From positions 1 through 7,340 of the forward strand of contig ONWZ01000030.1 in NCBI GenBank assembly GCA_900321645.1: a stretch of 7,340 nt of DNA, read 5' to 3'. Shown piece after piece: positions 6,350-7,340 of this stretch; within the stretch, counting starts at the first letter, position 1; each line of letters opens with the position of its first letter. Origin of the DNA: an uncultured Eubacteriales bacterium (GTDB taxonomy: Bacteria; Bacillota_I; Bacilli_A; RF39; UBA660). A program made the translations under genes and the position numbers. The notes below the pieces were generated by a model. That model did not search any database, had not been told where the DNA came from, and saw only the letters and a list, made by a program, of their open reading frames with translations.

Positions 6350-7183
6350 CATGTCTATTGGTAATTCACTTTCAATATGAATTAACTTTTTAGTTAGCGG
6401 ATGAATAAATTCTAATATGTTGGCATGCAAACATAATCTTTTAACGGGATTAGTTTTGCACTTGTATTTCTTATCCCCAACGATGGGATATCCCCGTTCA
6501 CTTAAATGAACTCTAATTTGATTTCTTCTTCCTGTATCGATAAATACTTGTACTAAACTGTAACTATTATTATTTTTAATAACCGAGTAGTGGGTAATGG
6601 CTTCTTTTCCCTCTTTAGCGGAATATATGAATTGTTGTTTATTTTCTTTTAAGAATGTATGAATTGTTCCAGAACCGTTCATCTTACCATCAACGATAGC
6701 AAGATATCCTCTTTTTTTAACAATTGTATTCCAATTATCTTGCATCTTATCCCTAATCTTTTCATCTTTACAAAACAAGAGAATTCCAGATGTATCTTGA
6801 TCTAATCTATGGACGACAAAAATATATTTATGGTCATTCCTTTTAACATAATCAGAAACCATTCGATAAGCTGTTATTACTTTTTCTTTATCATTTGAAA
6901 TTGATAAAAGGCCTTCTGGTTTATTGATAGCAATTAAACAATCATCTTCATATAAAATTTCTAAATTATAATCATTTATTTTATTTTTGGTATATGTTAT
7001 TTCAATCTTATCATTATCATGAAGGAGAAAACTACTATTGGTAATGACCTTATTATTTACTTTTACCATGCCATTTTTAATATAGTTTTTAATTGTTTTA
7101 TTTGATAAATCTTTCTTAAAATTACTAATACTTTTAAGCAAAGTCATTTCATCATGATTGACATAATCTTGTTTTTTATCCAT
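6332..7183 (-). CDS. RluA-family RNA pseudouridine synthase
   Basis: RluA-family enzymes isomerise chosen uridines in rRNA or tRNA to pseudouridine. The 283 residues hold an N-terminal S4-like RNA-binding domain (about 12-65, with IKNGMVKVNNKVI at 35-47) and a catalytic domain (about 72-278). The family signature HRLDQDTSGILL (125-136) includes the catalytic Asp128. Other blocks are AINKPEGLL (85-93), RGYLAIVDG (158-166) and GRRNQIRVHL (218-227), in which Asn221 stands where His is commoner. I cannot tell which uridine is modified; RluC/RluD-type rRNA sites are possible from the S4 plus catalytic layout. The start follows GGTGAT, a weak ribosome site on a very short leader; a later Met13 (EMTLLK) is an alternative start that would trim the N-terminus. 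The gene converges on pheT and is divergent from the next gene. Confidence 0.93.
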   Translation of the reverse strand: MDKKQDYVNHDEMTLLKSISNFKKDLSNKTIKNYIKNGMVKVNNKVITNSSFLLHDNDKIEITYTKNKINDYNLEILYEDDCLIAINKPEGLLSISNDKEKVITAYRMVSDYVKRNDHKYIFVVHRLDQDTSGILLFCKDEKIRDKMQDNWNTIVKKRGYLAIVDGKMNGSGTIHTFLKENKQQFIYSAKEGKEAITHYSVIKNNNSYSLVQVFIDTGRRNQIRVHLSERGYPIVGDKKYKCKTNPVKRLCLHANILEFIHPLTKKLIHIESELPIDMKKIVK

Positions 7184-7198
7184 ATCATCACCAAATTA

Positions 7199-7227
7199 AT
7201 TGTACTAAATTTTTCTAGTTTAGTAAA
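7199..7227 (-). promoter_or_regulatory. Probable promoter of the pseudouridine synthase gene
   Basis: Read on the minus strand, TTTACT (7227-7222) and TACAAT (7204-7199) are separated by exactly 17 bases. They match the sigma-A consensus at four and five of six positions. Transcription would start near 7192, leaving a leader of about nine bases containing GGTGAT just before the ATG. It overlaps the plus-strand promoter. Confidence 0.5.
7203..7225. other. Inverted repeat between divergent promoters, possible operator
   Basis: TACTAAA (7203-7209) and TTTAGTA (7219-7225) form a perfect 7-bp dyad with a nine-base spacer, in the space shared by the two divergent promoters. The spacing of the half-sites is near two helical turns, as for dimeric repressors. 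Short AT-rich dyads arise easily by chance, and no regulator gene is visible here. Confidence 0.25.
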
Positions 7228-7240
7228 TATATGCTATAAT
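7212..7240 (+). promoter_or_regulatory. Promoter of the downstream plus-strand gene, perfect extended -10
   Basis: TATAAT (7235-7240) is a perfect -10 and carries TG at 7232-7233, one base before it. The -35 region 17 bases upstream is weak (TTTCTA, 7212-7217), as is usual when the extended -10 is strong. The transcript would start near 7246-7247, immediately before the ribosome site AGGTGG (7248-7253). Confidence 0.75.
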
Positions 7241-7258
7241 AACACTTAGGTGGTTTAC

Positions 7259-7340
7259 ATGTTTTCTAAAATTGTCGAAGAAATCTGTCATGAATTAGAT
7301 ATTAAATATACCTATTTATCAAAAGATTGGGTTATTGCCT
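7259..7340 (+). CDS. Start of an unidentified gene, cut by the window end
   Basis: The ATG lies five bases after AGGTGG (7248-7253) and downstream of a strong extended -10 promoter, and the frame stays open for the 27 codons visible. The peptide begins MFSKIVEEICHELDIKYTYL, with a soluble, helical look and no signal peptide. It faintly recalls the beginning of ATP-grasp-type proteins of related lineages, but 27 residues cannot support that call. The product is left unnamed. The gene is divergent from the pseudouridine synthase gene and has a leader of only about a dozen bases. Confidence 0.7.
   Translation, partial: MFSKIVEEICHELDIKYTYLSKDWVIA

Noticed and set aside
2..7183. Possible UGA-to-Trp recoding, as in many Mollicutes, because none of the six gene ends uses TGA
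   Set aside because: Tryptophan is encoded by TGG throughout and no gene contains an in-frame TGA; six stops are too few to infer that TGA is avoided.

Overview
The window comes from an AT-rich, low-GC Gram-positive-type bacterium that uses the standard code: tryptophan is read from TGG and no in-frame TGA occurs in any gene. A tRNA-responsive T-box leader, strong AGGAGG-like ribosome binding sites, TG-extended -10 promoters and hairpin-plus-T-run terminators all fit Bacillota. The codon bias and the surface-protein style (Ig-like repeats with a threonine linker) suggest an uncultured, gut-type lineage near Bacilli/Mollicutes (RF39-like). That placement is inference from style, not from an alignment.

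Layout. From 1 to 1252 lies the 3' part of a secreted multidomain protein: two Ig-like modules, a poly-threonine linker and a C-terminal alpha/beta-hydrolase of the esterase/peptidase type. A TG-extended promoter then drives frr (ribosome recycling factor), followed after 17 bases by a 249-residue protein that I do not recognise. From about 2665 to 2827 there is a T-box leader with a UUC (Phe) specifier and a UGGU acceptor-binding bulge. It controls pheS and pheT, which lie 10 bases apart and encode the two subunits of phenylalanyl-tRNA synthetase. A perfect 13-bp hairpin then serves as a shared terminator for pheT and for a convergent RluA-family pseudouridine synthase gene on the minus strand. 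Upstream of that gene, overlapping divergent promoters separate it from a plus-strand gene of which only the first 27 codons are visible.

How the genes fit together. The middle of the window concerns translation: ribosome recycling, charging of tRNA-Phe under feedback from uncharged tRNA-Phe, and probably modification of rRNA or tRNA uridines. The first gene belongs to the cell surface and has no evident link to the others.

I see no mobile element, CRISPR array, tRNA or rRNA gene, and no defence or biosynthetic system. The points most worth a second look are the geometry of the T-box switch, in which the terminator contains the antiterminator base helix and competes with stem III instead, and the unusual PheS, with substituted phenylalanine-pocket positions and a four-cysteine motif.
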